A stretch of DNA of 64,000 bases, taken from Candidatus Sericytochromatia bacterium (GTDB lineage Bacteria > Cyanobacteriota > Sericytochromatia > UBA7694). The DNA is taken from contig JADMKE010000013.1 in the NCBI GenBank assembly GCA_018780035.1, forward strand, positions 62,001 to 126,000, read 5' to 3'. Made by a program: the position numbers and the translations under genes. This document shows, one piece after another, positions 8,286-16,859 of this stretch. The notes under the pieces were generated by a model, which worked only from the letters and a program-made list of their open reading frames with translations, did no database searches and was not told the DNA's origin. The first letter of the stretch is position 1; every line of letters starts with the position of its first letter.

Positions 8286-9287
8286 ATGAAACTATTGAAC
8301 CGTACCCTTCTTGCATCCAGCTTCCTGGCCCTTTTAGCGGCCTGCCAAAGTTTGCCTCTCAGCAATGGCCTCAATCCGGCGCTGAATCAGACAACCTTGA
8401 ACCCTTCACAACTTCAAAGTTTTGCCCGTTCCAGCGCTCGCAATGATTGGTTTACCCAACTTCCCCCCGCCCTTCAGAGTTATTATGCTGAGGCCCGTGG
8501 CAAAACAGGCGCCGAACTCTTAAGCGCTCTGCACACAATTATCTCCCGCAATACCACAGCTTTGGGATATGGCGAAGCCCGCGCATATATGTATGGCCTG
8601 GCAGATAATTTCAGCAATGGCAATCAGACCGGTGTGGTGGATGTCTACTCGGATCTGTTTATTCCAGGCAAAACCGGCAATGGCAACGATTATCGCGAAC
8701 AGGGAGACATGAACCGCGACGGTACTTCTGGCGATTTTATCAATTGCGAGCACACCTGGCCGCAGTCCTTTTTCAACAAACAGCTGCCGATGGTCTCGGA
8801 TATGCACCATCTCTTCCCGACCTTGAGCAAACCCAATGGTATGCGCGGGCACCATCCCTTTGGCATGGCCAGCGAAGGCCGCGTGAGCTATTCGACCATC
8901 AGTGGTTCCAAGCTGGTGGTTCGCAGTGGCCGCATGAGCCCCAGCACCGCTCCCGATCTTGAAAAAGGCCTAACCCCGTTTAGCGACAGCGATGCCGTCT
9001 TTGAGCCCGGCAATAAACAAAAGGGCAATACCGCCCGCGCTATGTTGTATTTCTGGGTGCGCTACTATGATCGCAATATCCGTGGCGGCGAATTTGATGC
9101 CCAAGACTTCTGGGCCCGCCGTGTGCCGATGTTCAAACAGTGGGCTGAGCAAGTGGATCCCGTCGATGAGCGCGAACGCACCCGGCACGATCTGGTCGCA
9201 AAAAAACAGGGCAATCGCAATCCCTTCATCGACATTCCCAATCTGGTTAGCCTGATTGGCGAAGCCAATCTGCAAAAGGTCAATTAA
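8286..9287 (+). CDS. Endonuclease I family lipoprotein nuclease
   Basis: 333 residues, starting at the ATG directly after an in-frame TTG, with an aaagg site upstream. The N-terminus is a lipoprotein signal (LLASSFLALLAAC), so the mature protein is predicted to be lipid-anchored outside the cytoplasm. The nuclease core shows the beta-beta-alpha metal motif around NCEHTWPQSFF and SDMHHLFP, typical of the EndA/NucM/Endonuclease I family that cuts DNA (and sometimes RNA) without sequence specificity. Likely roles are nutrient DNA use or biofilm DNA turnover; this is inference. It is a single gene, divergent from the SDR and closed by a strong terminator. Confidence 0.9.
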   Translation: MKLLNRTLLASSFLALLAACQSLPLSNGLNPALNQTTLNPSQLQSFARSSARNDWFTQLPPALQSYYAEARGKTGAELLSALHTIISRNTTALGYGEARAYMYGLADNFSNGNQTGVVDVYSDLFIPGKTGNGNDYREQGDMNRDGTSGDFINCEHTWPQSFFNKQLPMVSDMHHLFPTLSKPNGMRGHHPFGMASEGRVSYSTISGSKLVVRSGRMSPSTAPDLEKGLTPFSDSDAVFEPGNKQKGNTARAMLYFWVRYYDRNIRGGEFDAQDFWARRVPMFKQWAEQVDPVDERERTRHDLVAKKQGNRNPFIDIPNLVSLIGEANLQKVN

Positions 9288-9314
9288 ACAGTCGTTATTT
9301 GAACTTCCCCTCTT

Positions 9315-9342
9315 GGAGGCTTCTCACGAAGCCTCCTTTTTT
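9315..9342 (+). terminator. Intrinsic terminator after the endonuclease gene
   Basis: A 9-bp perfect stem (ggaggcttc with gaagcctcc) and a 4-base loop are followed by six T residues. It lies 28 bases after the stop codon. Confidence 0.92.
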
Positions 9343-9368
9343 CGTGGCGAAAAGACTGGGCCGCCCGA

Positions 9369-11399
9369 TTATAAAGCCTGAAGCGCCGCCTCGATCGCAT
9401 AACGCACATCGGCATGACGGGCTTTGGGCAAGAGCTTTTGCAAATCGGGTTTGGCCTCACTGGCCGCTTTGCCCATACGCGAAAGAATTTTGACCAATTT
9501 GTATTGCAAGCCGGTTTCGTTGAGATCGAGCCCCATCAATTTTTTGCGCAGAGCGGGCACAGCCGGTTTGCCAATTAAGACCAGGGCCTCTTGGGCATTT
9601 TCAGCAAGTGCGTAATGGGGCTCGCCCAGCACTTTGAGCAGAAAGGCCAGGGCTTCGGGTTTGCTGCAGCGCTGTTGTCCCAATAAAAGCAAGGCCTGGG
9701 CCTGCATATCTTGCAATTCACGCATATGTTCGAGATCTTTGAGCTGCAAGAGCCGCAACAGGGCCGTTTCTGTTTGGGCTGCCGGGGGCTTGGATTTGCT
9801 TAAAAAATCCATCGCCGTCTTGCGCTGGCTCCAATCAGAAGCGCTGAGAATGGCCTGGGAGGCCTCCTGCACAGAGGGAATCAGGCCGGGAATAGCAATT
9901 CGCTGGCGAATGCAAAAATCGATGCGATCTTGCTTTTGACTGGTATAACGAGCCTCTCGGGTATATTTGGCCAGAGCCGCCTGATTCAAGCTGACAAAAT
10001 CAGGCAAAATCGCAGTGGCATCAGGGGCTTTCTCAATCAGATAGGCCAAGTCAAAGAGTTTGTCCCCGATTTTATCCGTCACATCGGCCCGGTTTACCAG
10101 TTCTGCAGCCATCTCGACCAGGGCTTTGTGTTTGTTGGCGGGCAAGGCCGGGTAAATCCCGGCCATAACCTCCAAGATTTCAACCTGCTCACGGGTTTCG
10201 CGCCCAGCAAAGGCGCCAAATTGTTTCAAGACATAAAAACGCAAATCGGGGCGCTCGCGCAGACCGGGCAAGAGCTGAGAGACCGCTTGGGACTCCGTCA
10301 GCGGACGCGGGCGGCCCAATTGTCCCTGGCGCACGCGCCCAAACCACTGTTCGATGCGGGCCTGGTCGCGGGCGGGCTGCGGGGCATAGAGGTCATCACC
10401 GATCAAACGGTGCAGGCCAATATGTTGAATGCCTGGCGGGGTTTTCTCAAGTGCGGCCAGTCCAGCCTCCCACTCAGCGTTGTCGATCTGTTTATCGACG
10501 CTAAAATAATGCAGGATTTCTTGCATGCGGTAATCGTCGCCGGTATAACTCAAGCTGCGCAGGGTGTCTTGCAAAAAGGTCTGGTAAAGGGGCTGCACCC
10601 ATTTATAGCGGTAAAAAGCCCCGATCAGACTGTAGTGAATCTTGCCGCAGGGGCCGTTGTCGAAGGGAATTTGCACAGCCGCTTTGACAATGGCTTCGAC
10701 CTGGGCGGGCTGGCTGAGATCTTTGAGCGCGGCCATCAGCTTTTCGGGTTTGCCGCCACAGGGATCCGGCGGTGGACCCGAGGCTTGGGGCAAAGGCGCT
10801 GAAGATTTTTGAAAGAGTTCAAGCTGCTCGGATTTTAAACTGGCCCGCACTGAGCCACTGAAGAGGATCTCGCCCGTGACGGCGCTCAATAGGCGCACCT
10901 GCAGTTCCAGCCCCCCAGACAAGGAGAGATAAGAGCCCGTCAAAATCGCGTCGATCGGCAGAATTTCCCCCAATTTTTGGGCCTGGCTGCCACTGACCAA
11001 TTCCGACAATGAGAGGGCCTGCTCTTTGACAACCAAATCCAAACGCTGACGTTCAAAGAGCCGAAACGACTGCTTTTGGGGAGCCAGTGCCGTGACCAAA
11101 GCGTTGCCCAAATACTCCCCCATGCCCAGATCGCGCAGGCCCGAACCAGCCACCAAAGGCAAAACAGCCAAACGCAGCGGTCGCCCCTGCCCCTGAGAAG
11201 CCACCATTTGCTGGGCCAATTGAGAGAGCCCTTGCTCCAAAGGGAGGCTCTCTTGGGCCTGGGCGCTGGAAACGAGGTCGAGAGATTCAAAGCCAACAGG
11301 CACGGGCAGAGACACGGGCAGAGGCAGAAAGCTGAAAAATGCCAGTCCCAGACCCAGCGAGACAGATCCCAGGGGCTTAAAACAACGGTGGATCCCCAT
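9369..11399 (-). CDS. Secreted CsgG/FlgO-like domain protein with HEAT-like repeats
   Basis: 676 residues from an ATG with AGGAG nine bases upstream. The N-terminus has a hydrophobic signal sequence ending near SSAQAQ. Next comes a domain resembling the CsgG/FlgO family of periplasmic lipoprotein-type proteins, recognisable from AVLPLVAG, LGNALVTALAP, FRLFERQRLDLVVKEQ and DAILTGSYL (about 75-185). The middle is helical without a clear family. The last roughly 120 residues carry HEAT-like repeats (ALLRLLQL, AVPALRKKLMGLDL). It overlaps the glycosyltransferase gene upstream by 23 bases and is the last gene of the surface-glycan operon. A role in assembly or export at the envelope is inferred from the CsgG resemblance and operon position. 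Confidence 0.65.
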   Translation of the reverse strand: MGIHRCFKPLGSVSLGLGLAFFSFLPLPVSLPVPVGFESLDLVSSAQAQESLPLEQGLSQLAQQMVASQGQGRPLRLAVLPLVAGSGLRDLGMGEYLGNALVTALAPQKQSFRLFERQRLDLVVKEQALSLSELVSGSQAQKLGEILPIDAILTGSYLSLSGGLELQVRLLSAVTGEILFSGSVRASLKSEQLELFQKSSAPLPQASGPPPDPCGGKPEKLMAALKDLSQPAQVEAIVKAAVQIPFDNGPCGKIHYSLIGAFYRYKWVQPLYQTFLQDTLRSLSYTGDDYRMQEILHYFSVDKQIDNAEWEAGLAALEKTPPGIQHIGLHRLIGDDLYAPQPARDQARIEQWFGRVRQGQLGRPRPLTESQAVSQLLPGLRERPDLRFYVLKQFGAFAGRETREQVEILEVMAGIYPALPANKHKALVEMAAELVNRADVTDKIGDKLFDLAYLIEKAPDATAILPDFVSLNQAALAKYTREARYTSQKQDRIDFCIRQRIAIPGLIPSVQEASQAILSASDWSQRKTAMDFLSKSKPPAAQTETALLRLLQLKDLEHMRELQDMQAQALLLLGQQRCSKPEALAFLLKVLGEPHYALAENAQEALVLIGKPAVPALRKKLMGLDLNETGLQYKLVKILSRMGKAASEAKPDLQKLLPKARHADVRYAIEAALQAL

Positions 11400-13485
11400 C
11401 AAACGATTCTCCTTGCAGCATGTTTTCGAGGCGAGTCAGCAGAGCTTGCTCTTCGTCGGCAGTGGGAACATACGGCTGGACAAACTGCGCATGTGCCAAA
11501 GGCCCCAAACGCAATTGCGCCTGCAGCGCTTGCAGCGGAATCGGCAAGGCCAAAGGCGCAAAACCACTGGATTTAAGTTCTTCTGGAGACAAAGTATTCG
11601 GCAAAAACACCGGACCCCGCAGCCAGCGTGAGCGCATCCAGGGCCCGGACATCAGCACAGGGTCCCACAAGATCGCGTCAAAATGTCCTGCCCACTCCAC
11701 TTCGGGCCCAAAGTCTTCGGGATTGAGCAAAACCAGCTCGGGACCAGATTCGGGGTCAAAGCCCTCTGAAGCCATCCAATCCAATAATTGGTCTTGCGCC
11801 TCTTCAAGCGAGCCCTGTTTGGGCATGATCACCAGGGCTATTTCAGATTCGGCGGTATAGGCCTGTAAATAGGCTTTCAGCCAATTTTCAAAATGCCCAC
11901 AATCCACAGTGCCGAGCTGAAAAAAGAGCAAGAGGCAAAAAGGCTGCTCGGTCGGCAATTCCCCCAAAGGGGTCGGCCACAGCCCGGGCCACTTTAGCGG
12001 CAGCACCGCATGGGGCAAAGTGGATAGTTGCGGCTGCGCCTGAGACAAAAGTGCAGGCTCAGAGACCGAGAACCAGCTGGCATTCTGAAAAACCGACTCG
12101 GGCACAGTCCCCGCTGGCACAATCAAATCTACGCCACAGCCGTCTTGGGGCTGTGCCAACGGTAGCAGGGTTTGTGAATCGTAATACATCCACTCGGGGC
12201 GGCGCTGTTTTAAAAATTGGTTCAAGCTGTGCTGTCGGCGTTTTTCTCTGCCACTGGCAATTGCCGTTGCATAGCGCTGCTCCAAGGCCTCAACATAATC
12301 CACAAAAGAGAGCGGAGGCGTCATCAGGGCCTGCCAGCGCAAAATCGGGGAAGGGTCGTCGATCAGGGCCTGAAGCTGCTTGGCCAGGGCCCGCGCGTCA
12401 CCAGCGGGGTAGAGCGCCCCTGTACCGGCTTGCAGATAGTCGGGAATGCCGCCAATCTCAGCCCCAACCACGGGCACCCGCGCAGCTTGAAATTCACCAA
12501 TCACCAGCGGTGAGTGGTCGTAACAGACCGAAGGCACCACGCCCAGGTCCAATTGACAGAGCAAAGCCGCATGGTCGGCGTCTTCAAAGCGCCCGGCAAA
12601 GGTTACGCAGTTCTTGCGGTCAAAGGCCTTGAGCTGTTGCAAATAGTCGGGGGGCCCTTCGCCATAGATCACAATCTCAAAATCGCCTTGCAAATACTGG
12701 GCCGCTTCAACCAGGGTATGCACCCCTTTGATCGGCAGCACGGCCCCGGTAAAACCAATCCGCAATTTAGAATTGACAGCGGGAATACGTTTTTCGCCGG
12801 CTTCTTGCCAAATCTTGACGGCGCGTTCGTTGCCCAGTTTGAGAATGTCGATCTGGGCCGGATCATAGCCATTTTCGACCATCAGGGTTTGCACAGATTG
12901 GGACGTGGCCAAACAGGTGCCCACCCGCTCGCGGTAATGGGCCTGCAGGGTGTCGCGCCGGTGGATGTAGCGCTCGCCAGGAAGCTTTGCCTGGGTACAG
13001 TTCAGGCAATTGCTGCCACTGGCATTGACCCCTTGGCAAAGGGCCAAATTGGGCAAATTGAGATAGAGGGTGGGGCAGAGCAACCAAAAATTGTAAGGGG
13101 TGTAAAAACTAGGCAAACCCGCTTCCCAGGCCAGATCGGCAATGCCCAGCGAGAGCCCGAGGAAATTGTGGTAATGCACCAGATCCGGTTGAAACTGCTC
13201 AAAATAATGCCTAAAAATGCGCAGGATATGTGGATCGTGAATTTCGCGTTCGGGGTTTTGATCATCCAGAAAAAAGGCCGGACGGTTGTGAATGCCTACC
13301 CATTGGACCCCTTCGTCGATCTGCTCCTGCACACTGTAGAGCGGCGCGCCTGGAATCTGGGGCACAGCAGCAGAGATCACCAGCACTTCGTGGCCCCGGC
13401 GCACGAGTTCCAGGGCCAATTGACGCGGAAAAATGGTGCCTCCGCCCCCGTCACGCCAGCCAAACATCGACATCAAGAGGCGCAT
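11377..13485 (-). CDS. GT-B glycosyltransferase (GT4 type) with extra C-terminal domain
   Basis: 702 residues. The first roughly 400 form a GT4-type enzyme: a GGGGTIFPRQLALELVRRGH N-terminus, the GAVLPIKGVHTLVEAA sugar-nucleotide half, and the late motif ending VIGEFQAARVPVVGAEIGG. A Cys cluster in the acceptor half (CPTLYL ... C ... NCLNC) is shared with a subset of GT4 enzymes and may bind metal. The last roughly 280 residues do not match the GT fold and look like a second Rossmann-type domain of unknown role. The start overlaps the epimerase gene by 13 bases. It probably adds a sugar made by the three upstream nucleotide-sugar genes to a surface glycan. Confidence 0.85.
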   Translation of the reverse strand: MRLLMSMFGWRDGGGGTIFPRQLALELVRRGHEVLVISAAVPQIPGAPLYSVQEQIDEGVQWVGIHNRPAFFLDDQNPEREIHDPHILRIFRHYFEQFQPDLVHYHNFLGLSLGIADLAWEAGLPSFYTPYNFWLLCPTLYLNLPNLALCQGVNASGSNCLNCTQAKLPGERYIHRRDTLQAHYRERVGTCLATSQSVQTLMVENGYDPAQIDILKLGNERAVKIWQEAGEKRIPAVNSKLRIGFTGAVLPIKGVHTLVEAAQYLQGDFEIVIYGEGPPDYLQQLKAFDRKNCVTFAGRFEDADHAALLCQLDLGVVPSVCYDHSPLVIGEFQAARVPVVGAEIGGIPDYLQAGTGALYPAGDARALAKQLQALIDDPSPILRWQALMTPPLSFVDYVEALEQRYATAIASGREKRRQHSLNQFLKQRRPEWMYYDSQTLLPLAQPQDGCGVDLIVPAGTVPESVFQNASWFSVSEPALLSQAQPQLSTLPHAVLPLKWPGLWPTPLGELPTEQPFCLLLFFQLGTVDCGHFENWLKAYLQAYTAESEIALVIMPKQGSLEEAQDQLLDWMASEGFDPESGPELVLLNPEDFGPEVEWAGHFDAILWDPVLMSGPWMRSRWLRGPVFLPNTLSPEELKSSGFAPLALPIPLQALQAQLRLGPLAHAQFVQPYVPTADEEQALLTRLENMLQGESFDGDPPLF

Positions 13486-14345
13486 AAGAGTTCCTTGAGA
13501 CCGCTTTCGAGTGAAATCTGTGGCATCCAGCCGAGCAGGGCCTGGGCCCGGCGAGTATCTGCGACCACATCATCGACTTCATTATTGCGCACACTCTGGC
13601 TATAAGCGACGGGCAAGGCGTGACCGTACAAGCGCACAACCAAGTTCACCAATTCGTGTACCGAAAGCGAATGCCCAGAACCCAGATTAAAAATCCCTTC
13701 AGCGCCAGTCTGCAGCACCAAGCGAAAGGCCTCGGCCACGTCGGCGACAGCGACAAAATCGCGGCGGGGGGCGGCATCGCGCAGGTGAATCTGGCCAGTC
13801 GGCAATTGGGCCAAGAGGGTGGGCAGCAACATGCGCGCATCTTGGCCCGGCCCATAGACATTAAAGAGTCTGAGAATACTGAGTTTGAAGCCGCAGTCCC
13901 GGGCATATTGTTCGGCCAATTGCTCGCAGAGGTATTTGCTGCGCTGGTAAGCGTGGTGGGGCTGAATCGGGTGTTTTTCGTCGACCGGCAAATACTGCGG
14001 CGGACCATAGACATAGGTCGAAGCCAGTACAAAGTGCTGAATCTGGTGAAGGCGGGCGTATGCGAGCAGATTTAAAGTGCTGAGAAAATTGGTGCGCCAG
14101 GCCGCTTCGGGATCGGCGTCAAAGGCAAAGGTGGTGCTGGCCCCCGCCAAATGCACAATTTGTTTGACAGGCGGCAGGCTCAGCACGGCATCGCGGTCAC
14201 AGAGATCAAGTTCTTTGCGCCCAGCCAGAGCCAGACAGCCGCCCTGCTCAGCCAAGTCCAACGTCAAAAGCGGCGCCAAAACCCGGCCAATAAAGCCCCC
14301 GGCCCCAGTCAGCAGAACCGAAGCGGTCGCTCGCTCAGCACTCAC
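13473..14345 (-). CDS. NAD-dependent epimerase/dehydratase (extended SDR)
   Basis: 290 residues starting at a GTG that shares GTGA with the upstream stop; AGGTGG lies four to five bases before it. The NAD motif TGAGGFIG is near residue 14 and the catalytic Tyr-x-x-x-Lys is in AYQRSK. STYVYG and RLFNVYGPGQ are typical nucleotide-sugar epimerase/dehydratase segments. The likely substrate is a nucleotide sugar (UDP, dTDP, GDP or CDP), not resolvable further. It sits between the nucleotidyltransferase and glycosyltransferase genes of the same operon, so it most likely converts the activated sugar before transfer. Confidence 0.88.
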   Translation of the reverse strand: MSAERATASVLLTGAGGFIGRVLAPLLTLDLAEQGGCLALAGRKELDLCDRDAVLSLPPVKQIVHLAGASTTFAFDADPEAAWRTNFLSTLNLLAYARLHQIQHFVLASTYVYGPPQYLPVDEKHPIQPHHAYQRSKYLCEQLAEQYARDCGFKLSILRLFNVYGPGQDARMLLPTLLAQLPTGQIHLRDAAPRRDFVAVADVAEAFRLVLQTGAEGIFNLGSGHSLSVHELVNLVVRLYGHALPVAYSQSVRNNEVDDVVADTRRAQALLGWMPQISLESGLKELLCAS

Positions 14346-15115
14346 GCGCCACCTGCTTTTGGGGCCTGGCTGTGCTCCGGATTCCAAAAACGCTCTTGGT
14401 GTTCGGAAAAGAGAGCCTGGGCCTCGGCGTAGTCTTCGGGCCTGCCAATGTCGAGCCAAAGATCGTCAAAGAGGTAGGCATAAGGCGATTGCCCAGCGAC
14501 AATCAGGGCCTTCATCAGATCCGGCAGGTCGAGTCGCTGCTGGGGCGGGATATAGTCGAGAATCTGGGGCTTAAAAAAATAAATACCCATGCTGACATGG
14601 TAATGCAGCGTCGGCTTTTCGATATAATCGCGGATCTGCTGGTGCTCGTCCAATTCGAGCACCCCCAAGGTGATGGGCACGGCTTTGCGGTAGGTGCCAA
14701 TCGTGGCCAGCCCGCCATGCTGGATATGAAAGTCAAACATCTCACGAAAATTCAGGGTGCAGAGCACATCGCCATTCATGACGAGAAAGTCCTGATCGAG
14801 GTTGGCCACCTGCCGAATCGGACCCGCGGTGCCCAGCGGCTCGCTTTCGCGCGAGTAGTCGATTTCCAGGCCGAGTTTTTCGCCATCGCCAAAATAGGTC
14901 TGAATGAGTTCGGCCAAATAGCCCACCGCCAAAGTGATCTGGCTAAAACCCGCCTGTTTGAGCTGGGTGAGCACAATTTCGAGAATCGGCTTTTCGAGAA
15001 TGGGCATCAGCGGTTTGGGAAAAACCGTGGTGTAAGGATAGAGTCGACTGCCTTTGCCTCCTGCCAAAATCACGGCGCGTTTGGGGCTCGCGGGAGTATG
15101 TGTAGAAACGTTCAT
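14342..15115 (-). CDS. Sugar-phosphate nucleotidyltransferase
   Basis: 257 residues with the NTP-transferase signature AGGKGSRLYPYTTVFPKPLMP, followed by VMNGDVL (metal-binding Asp) and WLDIGRPEDY near the C-terminus. This matches the glucose-1-phosphate thymidylyl- / mannose-1-phosphate guanylyltransferase superfamily in the short form without a left-handed helix domain. It activates a sugar 1-phosphate with an NTP in the cytoplasm. ATGA overlaps tie it to both neighbours. With a LegB-like dehydratase before it and a second epimerase after it, it supplies a dedicated activated sugar for the glycosyltransferase. The base and sugar specificity cannot be read from the sequence. Confidence 0.9.
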   Translation of the reverse strand: MNVSTHTPASPKRAVILAGGKGSRLYPYTTVFPKPLMPILEKPILEIVLTQLKQAGFSQITLAVGYLAELIQTYFGDGEKLGLEIDYSRESEPLGTAGPIRQVANLDQDFLVMNGDVLCTLNFREMFDFHIQHGGLATIGTYRKAVPITLGVLELDEHQQIRDYIEKPTLHYHVSMGIYFFKPQILDYIPPQQRLDLPDLMKALIVAGQSPYAYLFDDLWLDIGRPEDYAEAQALFSEHQERFWNPEHSQAPKAGGA

Positions 15116-16062
15116 GGGGCCACCTGCTTTCGGGCCATCAACCAGGCCAGGGTGTCTTCAAGCCCCTGTTCCAGCGAGACTTGAGGCCGCCAATTGAGCA
15201 AAGTCGCAGCTTTGTCGAGATTGGCACAGAGATGTTCACGCAAAAAACAATCCAAACCGGGGCTCTCACCCACTATCAGCGGTTTGTGAATGCCCATTTG
15301 CGACATGATCCGCTCCGCCAATTGGGTGACCGACAGCTCCTGCCCAGAGCCAAAATGGATCACATCCACCGGCAAGTCGGCCTGCTCGGCCACGGCCAAG
15401 AAAGCCGAAACCGCATTGGCAATGGGGCTGAGATCCAGCCGGGCCGTTAGCGAGGGCAATGAAATCGCCTCACACAGAGGATCGCTGAGACGATCAAACA
15501 ACCAGGGCACCAGGGCTGAGGCGTGCTGGCGCGGGCCAAAGACCGGAAAGAGCCGCACCACACTCAGGTTGAGCTGAAACGAGCGAAAAAAGCTCTCCGC
15601 CAGCATATCTGCTGCAATTTTGGAGGCCACAAAGGGCGAACGGCCTTGCAAGGGATGTTTTTCGTCTACGGGCTGGTAGAGGGGATCGCCATAGACCTCT
15701 GCCGTCGAGGTGTGAATCACGCGGCAATCGTGGGCCAGAGCGGCATGGAGCAAATTGAGGGTGCCCGTGACATTGGTGTCGATATACGCGCGGGAGTGTT
15801 GGGCCGTAAAACCCCGTGTCAGCGCCGCCAGATGGATGATCAGGGCCTGTTTTTGCACCAATTGGCGCATGCCTTCGGCATCACAGATATCCCCCCTGAA
15901 AATCTGCAATTCTTGCAAAATAACAGGGGGCAGATCTTCGAGCCACCCCAAGCCTGATTCGGCATGAACCAAGGCCTGCACCTGCCAACCTGCAGACACC
16001 AAGGCTTCGCAGACATGGCTGCCCACAAAGCCACCGGCACCGGTGACCAGAACCTGATCCAT
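15112..16062 (-). CDS. LegB-like nucleotide-sugar dehydratase/epimerase, catalytic Tyr replaced by Phe
   Basis: 316 residues, extended SDR with NAD motif TGAGGFVG (7-14). The region PVDEKHPLQGRSPFVASK and the following AESFFRSF resemble LegB-type 4,6-dehydratases of the legionaminic acid pathway. The usual catalytic Tyr of YxxxK is Phe144 (codon TTT), while Lys148 and the S/T of HTSTAEVYG are kept. The gene is otherwise intact. It opens the five-gene minus-strand operon and ends with an ATGA overlap. It may be catalytically altered, act by another residue, or be a binding subunit. The LegB assignment is by recalled motif similarity only. Confidence 0.8.
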   Translation of the reverse strand: MDQVLVTGAGGFVGSHVCEALVSAGWQVQALVHAESGLGWLEDLPPVILQELQIFRGDICDAEGMRQLVQKQALIIHLAALTRGFTAQHSRAYIDTNVTGTLNLLHAALAHDCRVIHTSTAEVYGDPLYQPVDEKHPLQGRSPFVASKIAADMLAESFFRSFQLNLSVVRLFPVFGPRQHASALVPWLFDRLSDPLCEAISLPSLTARLDLSPIANAVSAFLAVAEQADLPVDVIHFGSGQELSVTQLAERIMSQMGIHKPLIVGESPGLDCFLREHLCANLDKAATLLNWRPQVSLEQGLEDTLAWLMARKQVAP

Positions 16063-16111
16063 AATTTATGCGTTAACTCCCAGGGAATCTCTGCTTCATG
16101 ATACCAGATTC

Positions 16112-16165
16112 CGCTGGTTTCGACGCTGCTCAACCAGCGTTTCGACTCCGCTTAGCCAGCGTCGA
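16112..16165. promoter_or_regulatory. Interleaved inverted repeats between divergent operons
   Basis: Two inverted repeats overlap here: cgctggtt/aaccagcg (16112-16119 with 16132-16139) and tcgacgctg/cagcgtcga (16120-16128 with 16157-16165). They cannot both form fully as hairpins. The site lies between the glycan operon and the divergent gene at 16235, a fitting place for an operator or a leader switch. No T-run follows. Confidence 0.4.
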
Positions 16166-16234
16166 GAAGCCCGTACTCTTGCGATTAGCACCGCCCAATG
16201 GGGTAGAATAGAATAAAGAACAGGAGGCCGCCCG

Positions 16235-16840
16235 ATGGATGTTTCTCTTTCTGCTGGCACCCATGCCATTGGCCGCGTTGAAAGCACCGGTTTTGCCGCT
16301 CCGCGTTCAACCCGTCCCGCACCGCCTGACCCCTATGATTTTCAACAGGCCCTGGCCTTTTTTTTGCGGCCTCCGCAAGGCTCAGTGGCCAACCAGAGTC
16401 AAGACCAAGAATCCCTGCTGACCATCAATCCCAACCTCAATCTTAAATTGATCACGCGCCTGCATCCGGGGGCCAGTTTGGTGCATGACCAAGGCCGCAC
16501 CCGCTTGGAAATTGCCGATGCCCCCCTCAAAGCGCCTGAGCTACAGGTCAGCGACCAGAATGTGATGCAATGGGCCCAATTTCAGACCCCCAAACCGATT
16601 GAAATGTCCCAACAGCCGGTGATTTCAGCACAGAGCCCCGATCTGGCTTTTGGCCAAACCCTGGCCCCCAGTGGTTTATCTGCCCTGTTTATGGGCCAAG
16701 GCGTGGCCCGTGGTCGCTCATTGGCCCCCGAGAGCCTGAACCGCCTGTTGCAGGGCCGGATTCCACCCCCGCCTGTAGAGGCCAGCAAAGAGGCCACCCG
16801 CCTGGCCAACGACTTTAGCCATTGGCAAATGGCGGCTTGA
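16235..16840 (+). CDS. Hypothetical protein, Pro/Gln-rich
   Basis: 201 residues from an ATG with a strong AGGAGG site seven bases upstream. I do not recognise a family. The composition is rich in Pro, Ala, Gln and Leu, with no signal peptide, membrane span or Cys. The N-terminal third is predicted to be disordered (RPAPPDPYDF), the middle has a beta-like stretch (LNLKLITRLHPGASLVHDQ), and the C-terminus is helical (ATRLANDFSHWQ). It overlaps the following propeller gene through a TTGA and a hairpin, so the two products are likely made together. Both may belong to one envelope or surface pathway; this is inference. Confidence 0.7.
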   Translation: MDVSLSAGTHAIGRVESTGFAAPRSTRPAPPDPYDFQQALAFFLRPPQGSVANQSQDQESLLTINPNLNLKLITRLHPGASLVHDQGRTRLEIADAPLKAPELQVSDQNVMQWAQFQTPKPIEMSQQPVISAQSPDLAFGQTLAPSGLSALFMGQGVARGRSLAPESLNRLLQGRIPPPPVEASKEATRLANDFSHWQMAA

Positions 16841-16859
16841 ACCCCGGCGGGTTCAAGCC
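16834..16859 (+). promoter_or_regulatory. Hairpin over the stop/start junction
   Basis: A perfect 11-bp inverted repeat (ggcttgaaccc / gggttcaagcc) with a CGGC loop covers the stop of the upstream gene and the likely TTG start of the next one. No T-run follows, so it is not a terminator. A ribosome finishing the first gene would open it, which fits obligate translational coupling. Confidence 0.6.

Noticed and set aside
9930-10802. 290-codon open frame on the plus strand
   Set aside because: Antisense to the CsgG-like gene. No domain pattern is visible in it.
12514-13605. 363-codon open frame on the plus strand
   Set aside because: It lies antisense to the glycosyltransferase gene, which has clear motifs. 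Such long antisense frames follow from the codon bias of this genome.
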